From Vibrio profundi (GTDB lineage: Bacteria > Pseudomonadota > Gammaproteobacteria > Enterobacterales > Vibrionaceae): a DNA stretch of 36,709 bases. A program made the translations under genes and the position numbers. Below are positions 8,339 to 16,865 of this stretch, in pieces. The notes under the pieces are model-generated. The model saw only the letters and a program-made list of their open reading frames with translations, was not told the DNA's origin and did not search any database. Position 1 is the first letter of the stretch, and every line of letters starts with the position of its first letter. Where the stretch lies: contig NZ_RZIS01000008.1 in NCBI RefSeq assembly GCF_005281835.1, positions 1 to 36,709 of the forward strand, in the 5' to 3' direction.

Positions 8339-8800
8339 ATGCGCGCTGAATTTGTAAACCCGTTTTTAGCCTCTTTAATGAATGTACTAAAGACGATGGC
8401 CTCATTAGAACTGAAGCCACAAAAGCCTAGAGTAAAGAAAGACGAAATTGCTCGTGGTGATGTATCCGGCTTGATCGGTATGGTTGGCCAACAATCTCGT
8501 GGTTCAATGTCTATTACCTTCGACGAAGGATTGGCGCTTGAAATCATGCAGAACATGCTGGGCGAAAGGCCGAATGGCTTAAATGAAGAAGTAACAGATA
8601 TGGTTGGTGAAATCACCAACATGGTTACGGGTGGCGCTAAACGAATTCTTGCAGAAAGCGGGTTCGACTTCGATATGGCAACACCGGTTGTGGTATCAGG
8701 CAAAGGCCATACTATTCGCCATAAGTGTGAAGGCTCTATCATTATCATGCCATTCTCATCTCAATGGGGTAATGCCTTCATTGAAATCTGTTTCGAGTAA
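8339..8800 (+). CDS. cheX: CheX-like chemotaxis phosphatase-family protein
   Basis: A 153-residue protein of the CheC/CheX/FliY family. In characterised members such proteins dephosphorylate the response regulator CheY-P. The diagnostic stretch NEEVTDMVGEITNMVTGGAK (about residues 82-101) contains the E91-x2-N94 pair that forms the phosphatase site. The rest fits the alpha/beta CheX fold, ending GNAFIEICFE. It is not next to flagellar or chemotaxis genes here but sits directly after zur and before a bidirectional terminator. Whether it acts on CheY or on another response regulator cannot be told from sequence. Confidence 0.82.
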   Translation: MRAEFVNPFLASLMNVLKTMASLELKPQKPRVKKDEIARGDVSGLIGMVGQQSRGSMSITFDEGLALEIMQNMLGERPNGLNEEVTDMVGEITNMVTGGAKRILAESGFDFDMATPVVVSGKGHTIRHKCEGSIIIMPFSSQWGNAFIEICFE

Positions 8801-8816
8801 GTCTCTACTTACCCAA

Positions 8817-8852
8817 ACAAAAAAGGTTGATGCAAAGCATCAACCTTTTTTA
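8817..8852. terminator. Bidirectional terminator between cheX and pgi
   Basis: AAAAGGTTGATGC (8821-8833) and GCATCAACCTTTT (8837-8849) form a 13-bp stem with a 3-nt loop. It is flanked by A and T runs so that it can act in both directions. It separates the rightward zur-cheX unit from leftward pgi. Confidence 0.88.
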
Positions 8853-8872
8853 TTGCTCACAACTTATTGTGC

Positions 8873-10534
8873 TTAGGCTTTAAACGCTTTAAACGCTTTA
8901 AATGCGTTGATCAAACCATTTGTCGAACTGTCATGAGAATCAATTTTTGCGTCATCTGCCAATTCAGGAAGAATTTGGTTCGCCAGTTGCTTACCTAACT
9001 CTACACCCCACTGGTCAAAGCTAAAGATATTCCAAATCACACCTTGTACAAAGATCTTATGCTCGTACATTGCGATTAAGTTACCGAGCGTGCGAGGCGT
9101 AATTTGCTTCACAAGAATTGAGTTCGTTGGGCGGTTACCTTCAAAGACTTTGAATGGTACCAGCTCTGCAACTTCTTCCGCAGTTTTACCTGCCGCTTGG
9201 AATTCAGCTTCTACTGCTTCTTTCGTTTTACCAAATGCCAATGCTTCCGTTTGAGCAAAGAAGTTCGACATCAGTTTCTGGTGATGATCACCTGCTGGGT
9301 TATGACTTAATGCTGGTGCAATGAAATCAGAAGGGATTAACTTCGTACCTTGGTGAATCAACTGGTAGAAAGCATGCTGGCCGTTAGTACCTGGTTCACC
9401 CCAGATAATTGGACCAGTTTGGTATTCCACAGGGTTACCATCGCGATCTACAAACTTACCGTTTGACTCCATGTTACCTTGCTGGAAGTAAGCAGCAAAA
9501 CGATGTAGATATTGATCGTAAGGAAGGATAGCTTCTGATTCTGCACCGTGGAAGTTGTTATACCAAACACCAATTAGCGCAAGAATCACTGGAACGTTCT
9601 TCTCAAACTCAGTTTCGGCGAAATGGTTATCCATATCATGGGCACCTTCCAATAGCTCCACGAAGTTATCGAAGCCAACAGACAGTGAAATTGATAGGCC
9701 AATTGCAGACCACAGTGAGTAACGACCACCTACCCAATCCCAGAATTCAAACATGTTGTCTGTATCAATGCCGAATTCCGCAACCGACTTAGCATTCGTC
9801 GACAACGCCGCAAAATGCTTCGCTACGTGTGCTTCATCTCCGGCTTCTGCAAGGAACCAATCACGAGCAGAATGCGCGTTGGTCATGGTCTCTTGAGTGG
9901 TGAACGTTTTAGACGCAACTAAGAATAATGTTGTTTCTGGGTTTACTTTTTTCAGTGTTTCAACGATGTGAGTACCATCAACGTTAGACACGAAGTGCAT
10001 GTTCAGGTGCGTCTTATATGGGGCTAATGCCTCTGTCACCATGTAAGGGCCCAAATCAGAGCCGCCGATACCAATGTTCACCACATCTGTAATCGCTTTA
10101 CCTGTGTAACCTTTCCACTCACCAGAAACGATACGATGCGTAAACAGCTCCATTTTCGCTAGTACAGCGTTTACTGCAGGCATCACATCTTTGCCATCGA
10201 CCATAACTGGCTTATCACTGCGATTACGTAGTGCAGTATGAAGCACTGCGCGCTCTTCGGTTTTGTTGATCGCATCGCCTTTAAACATAGCGTCGATTGC
10301 TGATTTCAATTTTGTTTCATCAGCTAATGAAAAAAGGTGCTTCATGGTTTCTTCATTGATTAAGTTCTTAGAGTAATCAACAAGAATGTCTGAGCCAAAA
10401 TGAGTAGAGAAACGATCAAAGCGCTGAGCATCTTGAGCAAACAGATCTTTAAGATCCATATCTTGCGCAGATTCGAAGTGAGCCGTTAGTGATTTCCACG
10501 CTTGTGTTTGCGTTGGGTTGATATTTTTCAACAT
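8873..10534 (-). CDS. pgi: Glucose-6-phosphate isomerase
   Basis: Interconverts glucose-6-phosphate and fructose-6-phosphate in glycolysis and gluconeogenesis. At 553 residues it is slightly longer than E. coli Pgi (549). Signatures are GIGGSDLGPYMVTEAL, the family pattern DWVGGRYSLWSAIGLS, QQGNMESNGK with the catalytic glutamate, GTNGQHAFYQLIHQGT with the catalytic histidine, and the late lysine region GVELGKQLA. The last residues are unusual: three successive Ala-Phe-Lys units encoded by a 9-bp tandem repeat (about 8876-8904). The gene stands alone between a bidirectional terminator and a 330-bp upstream region. Confidence 0.96.
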   Translation of the reverse strand: MLKNINPTQTQAWKSLTAHFESAQDMDLKDLFAQDAQRFDRFSTHFGSDILVDYSKNLINEETMKHLFSLADETKLKSAIDAMFKGDAINKTEERAVLHTALRNRSDKPVMVDGKDVMPAVNAVLAKMELFTHRIVSGEWKGYTGKAITDVVNIGIGGSDLGPYMVTEALAPYKTHLNMHFVSNVDGTHIVETLKKVNPETTLFLVASKTFTTQETMTNAHSARDWFLAEAGDEAHVAKHFAALSTNAKSVAEFGIDTDNMFEFWDWVGGRYSLWSAIGLSISLSVGFDNFVELLEGAHDMDNHFAETEFEKNVPVILALIGVWYNNFHGAESEAILPYDQYLHRFAAYFQQGNMESNGKFVDRDGNPVEYQTGPIIWGEPGTNGQHAFYQLIHQGTKLIPSDFIAPALSHNPAGDHHQKLMSNFFAQTEALAFGKTKEAVEAEFQAAGKTAEEVAELVPFKVFEGNRPTNSILVKQITPRTLGNLIAMYEHKIFVQGVIWNIFSFDQWGVELGKQLANQILPELADDAKIDSHDSSTNGLINAFKAFKAFKA

Positions 10535-10866
10535 GGTATCTATCCCGATGTTACATTAGGTTTAATTCTAGTCGCAGTAAGCACGTTAACGACTTAGAAC
10601 CCCCGATTTAGCAAAAGTATAAGTTGTTAAAATGAAAGATAAATAACATCTCTCATTTCTTTAATCTTTGTAATTTTTTTTCAAGACGCATTATGGTGAA
10701 CTCTTAAGTTATCCGCATTGAGATAAATCACTTAAAATTTGGTGATTCAAAAATAAACGCTTAATCTCGTTCTCCATGACTAAATCTTGTGTCAAACCTT
10801 GTAAATTCAAGTGCAAAAGATAGCGTCTATCCTCTTTTTTGCCAAATACATTATAAAGGATGCCGT
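10535..10866. other. Divergent intergenic region pgi / yjbQ
   Basis: About 330 bp, A/T rich, with no gene. An upstream in-frame start for yjbQ exists at 10789, but the good ribosome site lies at the later ATG, so this stretch is treated as leader and promoter. It includes a near DnaA-box sequence (TTATCCGCA, about 10709-10717) with one mismatch. I could not assign promoter boxes with confidence. Confidence 0.45.
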
Positions 10867-11286
10867 ATGTGGATTCAGAAGACTATTCACCTAAGTGCAC
10901 AAAAGCGTGGGTTCCATCTCATTACTGATGAAATTGAACAACAATTGAATTCCATTGATTCAATATCTGTTGGTTTATTACATCTCTTCATTCAGCACAC
11001 ATCTGCCAGCCTCACCATTAATGAAAATGCTGATCCAACGGTGAGGATCGACATGGAATCACACTTTAATAAGTTTGTGCCTGAGCGCGCGCCATACTAC
11101 CTTCATACTTACGAAGGCGACGATGATATGCCCGCACACATTAAGGCATCGATGTTGGGGAATAGCATCACCGTTCCGATCCAGAACGGCAGATTAGCTT
11201 TAGGTACATGGCAGGGCATTTACCTTGGAGAGCATCGAGACTTTGGAGGAAGCCGCACAATAATTGCGACGATACAAGGTGAGTAA
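10867..11286 (+). CDS. yjbQ: YjbQ/UPF0047 family protein
   Basis: A small soluble enzyme-like protein of the YjbQ family. Some members show thiamine-phosphate synthase side activity, but the physiological role is not settled. The 139 residues carry the family signatures FIQHTSASLTINENADP and, at the end, GEHRDFGGSRTIIATIQGE. The ATG at 10867 is chosen because AAGGA lies 7 bp upstream and the protein then has the usual length near 138 aa. A longer reading from 10789 adds 26 residues unlike the family. It converges on the barrel gene at 11304 with only 17 bp between the stops. Confidence 0.86.
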   Translation: MWIQKTIHLSAQKRGFHLITDEIEQQLNSIDSISVGLLHLFIQHTSASLTINENADPTVRIDMESHFNKFVPERAPYYLHTYEGDDDMPAHIKASMLGNSITVPIQNGRLALGTWQGIYLGEHRDFGGSRTIIATIQGE

Positions 11287-11303
11287 ATGAAATCGTTACT
11301 AGC

Positions 11304-12497
11304 TTAGAATGGCTGATTAATCATGACACGGAAGGTGCCTTCATCGGCGCCTTTTGCCATTTCAGCTCTAACCACTATCCCTTCCACTTGGAAACGTACC
11401 GCACCACCCAAGCTCCACTTCATATCAGTATGTAAGGTTTTTGCGTCGTATTCATCTGCCACACGGCCCACTTCAGCGAAAGCGACCCACTGCCACCATG
11501 GCAAATCGTAGTAATTAATGATAGGAATATCTTCCAATGGCTGCCAATCCGGTAATACTCGATATTCTGCTGAGTAATGCACTGCTGAACGACCATGATA
11601 ACGGCCACCTGTGTAGCTACGTAAGCGATATAAACCGCCTAATTTGGCTTGCTCGATTTCCGGAGGCCTACCACAACTGTTATCGTTACAGTCTCCCCAT
11701 GTCGGGGTATCGGCAGTATAGAAATCAAATGCAAGGACTTGTTGATCAAACCACCCCCCCAAAGGGCCAAGAGCATAATATTGGCTGTTTTGAAATTCCC
11801 ACTTTACCCAAGTGTCATCCGTAGTCCAGTTGTCAGCGCCTACCGTTAACTCCAGCGTGGTATGGGAACCTTTTGTTGTGTTACGTGTATTGTCTCGGTT
11901 ATCCCAGTCTAGCTCTACTCTGAAACCCGTCGCCTTTTCCTCTTCAGGGTTTATATCTAAGTCTCGAGCGCTATAAAAAGGAGTAAAGATGATAGAGCTA
12001 ACCCCAGACTCTAACGGAGAAGCAAAACTCACATCTCGATTGGGTTGAAATGCACCGAGTAAACCTTTGTCAGCTACATTCCCCCAAGGCAACAGATATC
12101 GAAATTCAAACTCATAATAGTTTTCTAAACCATTAGTAATGGTTTTATCGTCGATATCAGAATCATTCTTACCTTGATGTCCAAGATAATAAGGGCTGTC
12201 GTTTAACTGAGCTTGGTACATCTGAGTACTAAATAACAAGCTGTCAGAAAGCGCATAGTTAAACGCTGATAGGAACCCGACGTAGCTATTTTTATCCGAG
12301 TATAGAGCCATTCCGAATAAGGCGGCTTGAGGTTGCCCTACTCCTTTGGCCACACCTGCGACCCCCACAGTATTCCCAAGGGTTTCTGTACTAAAAAGGA
12401 AAGGAACAAAAGCGCTGTCTTTCTCTTCCGCGAGCGTGGAAACAGGTAATCCAACGCTAAACGCGGCTAAGAGTGAAAGGGTAAGTTTTTTCAACAT
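11304..12497 (-). CDS. Omp85-like (BamA/TamA C-terminal type) outer-membrane barrel protein
   Basis: A 397-residue exported protein with a signal peptide (cleavage after about residue 23, STLA). The rest is beta-barrel sequence resembling the D15 surface-antigen domain of Omp85 proteins. LGGLYRLRSYTGGRYHGRSA with the following HYSAEYRVLP fits the conserved region around the barrel-interior loop. The protein ends in F (MINQPF). No POTRA repeats precede the barrel, so it is not BamA or TamA itself; a role in secretion or lipid contact is unknown. It starts 3 bp after the alr stop and is therefore the last gene of a dnaB-alr-barrel operon. Confidence 0.75.
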   Translation of the reverse strand: MLKKLTLSLLAAFSVGLPVSTLAEEKDSAFVPFLFSTETLGNTVGVAGVAKGVGQPQAALFGMALYSDKNSYVGFLSAFNYALSDSLLFSTQMYQAQLNDSPYYLGHQGKNDSDIDDKTITNGLENYYEFEFRYLLPWGNVADKGLLGAFQPNRDVSFASPLESGVSSIIFTPFYSARDLDINPEEEKATGFRVELDWDNRDNTRNTTKGSHTTLELTVGADNWTTDDTWVKWEFQNSQYYALGPLGGWFDQQVLAFDFYTADTPTWGDCNDNSCGRPPEIEQAKLGGLYRLRSYTGGRYHGRSAVHYSAEYRVLPDWQPLEDIPIINYYDLPWWQWVAFAEVGRVADEYDAKTLHTDMKWSLGGAVRFQVEGIVVRAEMAKGADEGTFRVMINQPF

Positions 12498-12500
12498 AAC

Positions 12501-13586
12501 TTACTTTGAATATTCCATCTCAACACGAGAAGTCAGCTTGGTCACTAACTCATACGCGATGGTACCAATATGCTGAGCAACTTCTTCTGAAGGTAAGTTT
12601 TTTCCCCATAGTGTCGCTTCATCGCCAACTTTATCCAGCGCATTCGGCCCAAGGTCTACAGTTAGCATATCCATAGAAACTCGACCGGCTATCGGTACTT
12701 TTCTGCCATTGACAAAAACAGGTGTACCACTTGGCGCTGTTCTTGGGTAACCGTCACCATAACCAATCGCGATAACGCCAATCTTAGTATCGCGCTCGCT
12801 GGTCCAATTGGCGCCATAACCGACACTTTCGCCCGCTTTTAAATCACGCACTGCAATCAAATGCGAAGTGAGTGTCATGACAGGCAGAAAGCCGAGCTCT
12901 TGTGCTGATTTTTCAACAAATGGCGACACACCATAAGAAATAATCCCAGGTCGAACCCAATCTAAATGGCTATTTGGCCACGCTAGCAAACCCGCAGAGT
13001 TCGCTAAGGAACGCTCACCTTCACAACCATTGGTTAATGAAAGGAACAGTTCGGTTTGCTCGGTGGTCGACGCTTTATCTAACTCGTCAGCACACCCAAA
13101 GTGACTCATATAACGCAGCGGTTTCGCTACATTCGGACATTGATGTAAGCGGTCAACGAAGTCTTGATACTGCTCTGGCCGAACACCTAAACGGTGCATC
13201 CCACTGTCGACTTTCAGCCAAACCACCACAGGGCTTTCTAGCTGAGCATTTTCGAGAGCGGTTAGCTGCTCTTCGCAATGCACCACGGTCTGAATGTTGT
13301 TGGTAACCAAAATCGGTAAATCACCTGACGAATAGAACCCTTCAAGCAATAAAATCGGTTGAACAATACCACCAGCTCTCAGTTGTAGAGCCTCTTCAAT
13401 ACGAGCAACGCCAAATGCATCTGAATTTTTCGAATGCTTTGCGATATGCAGTAAGCCATGACCATAGCCATTGGCTTTCACTACCGACATCACTTTGCAT
13501 TCAGGCGCTTTCGATTTAATCAGATTGAGGTTATGTTCTAGCGCATTGAGATCAATGCTGGCCGTCGCCGCTTTCATGTAAGTCAT
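12501..13586 (-). CDS. alr: Alanine racemase
   Basis: PLP enzyme that converts L-alanine to D-alanine for peptidoglycan. The 361 residues match the family. The PLP lysine lies in VVKANGYGHG (K37 from this start), and the second catalytic base is the tyrosine in ESVGYGANW about residue 256. The barrel continues with RPGIISYGVSPF and the dimer-facing SMDMLTVDLG. The ATG at 13586 has a weak GAG element upstream; a second ATG three codons on is possible. It follows dnaB by 6 bp. Biosynthetic Alr and catabolic DadX cannot be separated by sequence alone, but the dnaB neighbour matches E. coli alr. Confidence 0.94.
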   Translation of the reverse strand: MTYMKAATASIDLNALEHNLNLIKSKAPECKVMSVVKANGYGHGLLHIAKHSKNSDAFGVARIEEALQLRAGGIVQPILLLEGFYSSGDLPILVTNNIQTVVHCEEQLTALENAQLESPVVVWLKVDSGMHRLGVRPEQYQDFVDRLHQCPNVAKPLRYMSHFGCADELDKASTTEQTELFLSLTNGCEGERSLANSAGLLAWPNSHLDWVRPGIISYGVSPFVEKSAQELGFLPVMTLTSHLIAVRDLKAGESVGYGANWTSERDTKIGVIAIGYGDGYPRTAPSGTPVFVNGRKVPIAGRVSMDMLTVDLGPNALDKVGDEATLWGKNLPSEEVAQHIGTIAYELVTKLTSRVEMEYSK

Positions 13587-13592
13587 TAACGG

Positions 13593-14999
13593 TTACTCAT
13601 CATCAAATGCAGGGCCTGCATAATTATCAAAGCGAGAGTGCTGACCTTGGAAGGTTAAGCGTACCGAACCGATAGGACCGTTACGCTGCTTACCGATGAT
13701 GATTTCAGCGATGCCTTTTAACGAGCTGTCCGGGTTGTACACCTCATCACGGTAGATAAACATGATCAAATCGGCATCTTGCTCAATCGAACCTGATTCA
13801 CGCAAATCTGAGTTAACTGGGCGCTTATCAGCACGTTGCTCTAGGGAACGGTTCAGCTGCGACAGTGCCACAACTGGAACGTTCAACTCTTTCGCTAGCG
13901 CTTTAAGGGAACGTGAAATCTCGGCGATCTCAAGAGTACGGTTATCAGACAGTGAAGGCACACGCATCAGTTGAAGGTAGTCGATCATGATCATTGAAAG
14001 ACCATCATGTTCACGAGCAATACGACGCGCTCGTGAACGCACCTCGGTTGGCGTTAGACCTGAGCTGTCATCGATGTACATGTTCTTCTTGTCCATGAGG
14101 ATACCCATGGTCGAAGAGATACGAGCCCAGTCTTCGTCATCAAGTTGACCGGTACGAATTTTGGTTTGGTCTACACGAGAAAGAGACGCCAACATACGCA
14201 TCATCAACTGTTCGCCCGGCATCTCTAACGAGAAGATAAGCACAGGTTTGTCTTGCTTCATTGCTGCGTTTTCACACAAGTTCATCGCAAACGTGGTTTT
14301 ACCCATCGACGGACGCGCCGCAACAATAATTAAGTCGGAGCCCTGTAAACCCGCAGTTTTCTTATTAAGATCGTTAAAGCCTGTATCGACCCCCGTGACA
14401 CCATCTTGTGGCGTCTTATACAAGATTTCGATACGTTCTAACGTTTTCTCTAGAATGTTATCAACATTTTGTGGACCTTCGTTTTCACTGGCTCGCCCTT
14501 CAGCGATGGCGAAGACTTTACTCTCCGCTAAATCGAGCAAGTCTTCAGAGCTACGCCCCTGCGGATCGTAACCTGAATCAGCGATTTCATTCGCCACTCC
14601 AATGAGGTTACGAACTAAAGCTCGCTGAGCGACAATATCGGCATATGCGTTGATATTAGCAGCACTTGGCGTATTCTTAGCTAAGTCTGCTAAGTAGGCA
14701 AAGCCACCGACATCTTCTAGCTGTTCGCGTTGCTCTAAAAATTCAGAAAGTGTAATCAAATCCAGAGGATGGCTATCGTCTAAAATGGCTTTAACTGCTT
14801 CAAAGATCAGACGGTGTGGACGGCTATAGAAATCTTTCGCGACCACTTTTTCAGCCACGGTGTCCCAGCGTTCATTGTCCAAGAGCAAACCACCGATAAC
14901 GGATTGCTCGGCTTCAAGTGAATGCGGCGGTACTTTGATAGCATCGACTTGAGCACTGGCTGATTTCTGATTTCTGGTATCCACTATGACTACACTCAA
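13593..14999 (-). CDS. dnaB: Replicative DNA helicase DnaB
   Basis: Hexameric 5'-3' helicase that opens the replication fork. Length is about 468 residues. The N-terminal collar (PPHSLEAEQSVIGGLLLDNE, residues 24-43) is followed by a linker and the RecA-like motor with Walker A ARPSMGKTT at 228-236, Walker B SMIMIDYLQL, and the late motif RESGSIEQDADLIMFIYR. The start is uncertain: the longest reading uses TTG at 14999. A GTG at 14984 has a modest GAG element 10 bp upstream and would remove five residues. There is no intein. It is the first gene of the dnaB-alr-barrel unit. Confidence 0.95.
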   Translation of the reverse strand: MSVVIVDTRNQKSASAQVDAIKVPPHSLEAEQSVIGGLLLDNERWDTVAEKVVAKDFYSRPHRLIFEAVKAILDDSHPLDLITLSEFLEQREQLEDVGGFAYLADLAKNTPSAANINAYADIVAQRALVRNLIGVANEIADSGYDPQGRSSEDLLDLAESKVFAIAEGRASENEGPQNVDNILEKTLERIEILYKTPQDGVTGVDTGFNDLNKKTAGLQGSDLIIVAARPSMGKTTFAMNLCENAAMKQDKPVLIFSLEMPGEQLMMRMLASLSRVDQTKIRTGQLDDEDWARISSTMGILMDKKNMYIDDSSGLTPTEVRSRARRIAREHDGLSMIMIDYLQLMRVPSLSDNRTLEIAEISRSLKALAKELNVPVVALSQLNRSLEQRADKRPVNSDLRESGSIEQDADLIMFIYRDEVYNPDSSLKGIAEIIIGKQRNGPIGSVRLTFQGQHSRFDNYAGPAFDDE

Positions 15000-15159
15000 T
15001 AACTAATAATGACCGCTCATTATACCCAAGAACAATAATTTGTAATCTAATCCGCTCACTTTGTTTTACTCTTAGATAAGAATTTACTTACTGCTGACTC
15101 AAGGGAAAAGGTTAAACATTACGATCACACTATTCATCCCACCTATAAATGAGGTTTGC

Positions 15160-15933
15160 GTGTCCAAATTGTTCATTCTCGGCATCGGGCTCTTAAGTGC
15201 GCCTTTGCTATATGCTGAAGAATCCACGGATCTGGATATTGCACCTGTTTCGACGGAAGCCCCTAACCCACTCTCTGCCGAGGTGGAATTCGGCTATCAA
15301 TCTCATACTGGTAATTCAGATTCTCGCTCATTGAATACCCGCCTAAGTGGTGAGTATACGTCTGGCCGTCACCGTACCAATGGTGAATGGAAATATTACA
15401 ACCTGTATAAAGATGGCGAAGAAGACAAAAGACAGTCGACTTATTCAGCGCAGAGTGACTACAAGTTAGGCCCTAAAACCTATTTGTACGGTAGTTTTAA
15501 AGGGGTTGATTCTCGATACAGTGCGTACTTCAAAGACTACACACTTTCTAGCGGTCTTGGTTACCAGTTTGCTAATACTGAAAAGTTCTTATTGGAACTC
15601 GAAGTCGGGCCTGGTTTTCGTTACCAAGAGCCAAACTTAGACGAACTCGATGACGATGACCTGATTTTTCCAGAGATTGTCGAAGAAGGCATTTTTCGAG
15701 GCAATATCAATACGTCGTGGCAAGCACTACCTAACTTGAAGTTCAATGCGGATATGACGCTCGTATCTGGTAAGAGCAACTTAAGAATGGATACAGACGT
15801 TGAAGCCGTTAACGATATTACCGAGAACATTGCACTGAAGATTGCGTTTTCTCGCCAATATCACGACAAAGTTCCTGAAGGATTAGAAAAAGCCGACAGC
15901 ATTCTATCAATGAATATACTGGTTCAATTTTAG
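15160..15933 (+). CDS. DUF481 family outer-membrane protein
   Basis: A 257-residue exported protein. The signal peptide ends near residue 19 (LLYA). The mature sequence is made of amphipathic strands with the DUF481 character: an opening EVEFGYQSHTGNSDSRSLN, strands such as TYLYGSFKGVDSRYSAYF and YTLSSGLGYQF, and a final NILVQF. The family includes the salt-induced barrel YdiY. The start is GTG, supported by GAGG five bases upstream and by the intact signal peptide. It faces the ribosomal operon and is divergent from dnaB. Function beyond an outer-membrane barrel is unknown. Confidence 0.82.
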   Translation: MSKLFILGIGLLSAPLLYAEESTDLDIAPVSTEAPNPLSAEVEFGYQSHTGNSDSRSLNTRLSGEYTSGRHRTNGEWKYYNLYKDGEEDKRQSTYSAQSDYKLGPKTYLYGSFKGVDSRYSAYFKDYTLSSGLGYQFANTEKFLLELEVGPGFRYQEPNLDELDDDDLIFPEIVEEGIFRGNINTSWQALPNLKFNADMTLVSGKSNLRMDTDVEAVNDITENIALKIAFSRQYHDKVPEGLEKADSILSMNILVQF

Positions 15934-15963
15934 ACTCACCCGCCAAGCTTCCCTACTTTTCAG

Positions 15964-15995
15964 ACATAAAAAAACACCAGCCGAAGCTGGTGTTT
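15964..15995. terminator. Terminator between the DUF481 gene and rplI
   Basis: AAACACCAGC (15972-15981) and GCTGGTGTTT (15986-15995) form a 10-bp stem with loop CGAA. Leftward it has a run of seven T, which makes it the terminator of rpsF-rpsR-rplI. Rightward the T run is short, so it may also end the DUF481 transcript, less efficiently. Confidence 0.87.
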
Positions 15996-16034
15996 AAAAC
16001 TTTCTAAACGAAAGAATTCGTCTTAGTACTGAAA

Positions 16035-16487
16035 TTACTCAGCAGCAACGATAGATACGTTCGCAGTAGCAAAAACTTCAGAGTGAAGTTGGATGCTTAC
16101 TTCGAATTCACCTACGTTACGTAGAGCGCCTTCAGGTAGGCGTACTTCGCTCTTAGCTACTGCAACACCTGCCGCTGTGATAGCGTCAGCGATGTCACGA
16201 GTACCGATAGAACCGAATAGTTTACCTTCGTCACCAGCTTTAGAAGCGATAACAACAGCTTCAAGAGCGTTAACTGTCTCAGCGCGAGCTTCTGCAGCAG
16301 CTAGTTGCTCAGCAACTTTAGCTTCTAGTTCAGCACGACGAGCTTCGAACATTTCAACGTTGCCCTTAGTTGCCATAACTGCTTTACCTTGTGGGATAAG
16401 GAAGTTACGAGCGTAGCCAGATTTAACGTTTACTTGGTCGCCAAGGCCACCTAGGTTACCGATTTTATCAAGTAGAATAACTTGCAT
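16035..16487 (-). CDS. rplI: 50S ribosomal protein L9
   Basis: Large-subunit protein that reaches from the L1 stalk region towards a neighbouring ribosome and helps keep reading frame. The 150 residues show the two-lobe plan: an N-terminal 23S-binding domain with MQVILLDKIGNLGGLGDQV and GYARNFLIPQGKA, a long connecting helix (EARRAELEAKVAEQLAAAEA), and a C-terminal domain containing GKLFGSIGTRDIADAI. It is last in rpsF-rpsR-rplI and is followed by the shared terminator. Confidence 0.97.
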   Translation of the reverse strand: MQVILLDKIGNLGGLGDQVNVKSGYARNFLIPQGKAVMATKGNVEMFEARRAELEAKVAEQLAAAEARAETVNALEAVVIASKAGDEGKLFGSIGTRDIADAITAAGVAVAKSEVRLPEGALRNVGEFEVSIQLHSEVFATANVSIVAAE

Positions 16488-16525
16488 TATCTTAGTCCTC
16501 TTAAACTTTTATTAACTATTACCGA

Positions 16526-16753
16526 TTACTGATGCTTGTCAGTGTACGGTAGTAGAGCTAGGTAACGAGAACGCTTGATAGCGCGAGCTAGTTGACGCTG
16601 ATACTTAGCGCTTGTACCAGTGATACGGCTAGGTACGATTTTACCAGCTTCAGTGATGTAGTTTTTAAGAGTTGCTACGTCTTTGTAGTCAATCTCTTGT
16701 ACGCCTTCTGCAGTGAAACGGCAGAATTTACGACGACGGAAGAAACGAGCCAT
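16526..16753 (-). CDS. rpsR: 30S ribosomal protein S18
   Basis: Small-subunit protein that pairs with S6 on 16S rRNA. The 75 residues match the usual length. The basic N-terminus ARFFRRRKFCRF and the core IDYKDVATLKNYITEAGKI, SRITGTSAKYQRQLARAIKR, RYLALLPY are typical. Only one cysteine (in RRKFCRF) is present, not a zinc-binding set. It has a clear AGGAG ribosome site. It follows rpsF by 112 bp; in E. coli that space holds priB, which is not here. Confidence 0.97.
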   Translation of the reverse strand: MARFFRRRKFCRFTAEGVQEIDYKDVATLKNYITEAGKIVPSRITGTSAKYQRQLARAIKRSRYLALLPYTDKHQ

Positions 16754-16865
16754 GGGCTATCTCCTGATCTTAAATTTAATAATGCGGCCTTTCACAATTA
16801 CTTATGTAGTTGTCAACGACCTAAAACAAGTTGAGAATTTTTTAAGGCGTTAAGCCAAAAAAGAA

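Noticed and set aside
8269..8748. 159-aa leftward frame antisense to the CheX-like gene
   Set aside because: It is a shadow of a well-supported gene with the E-x2-N motif and good start; the antisense frame resembles no family and is Ser/Pro-rich in the usual shadow fashion.
10789..10866. Longer yjbQ start
   Set aside because: It adds 26 residues unlike the family, whereas the ATG at 10867 has AAGGA at good spacing.
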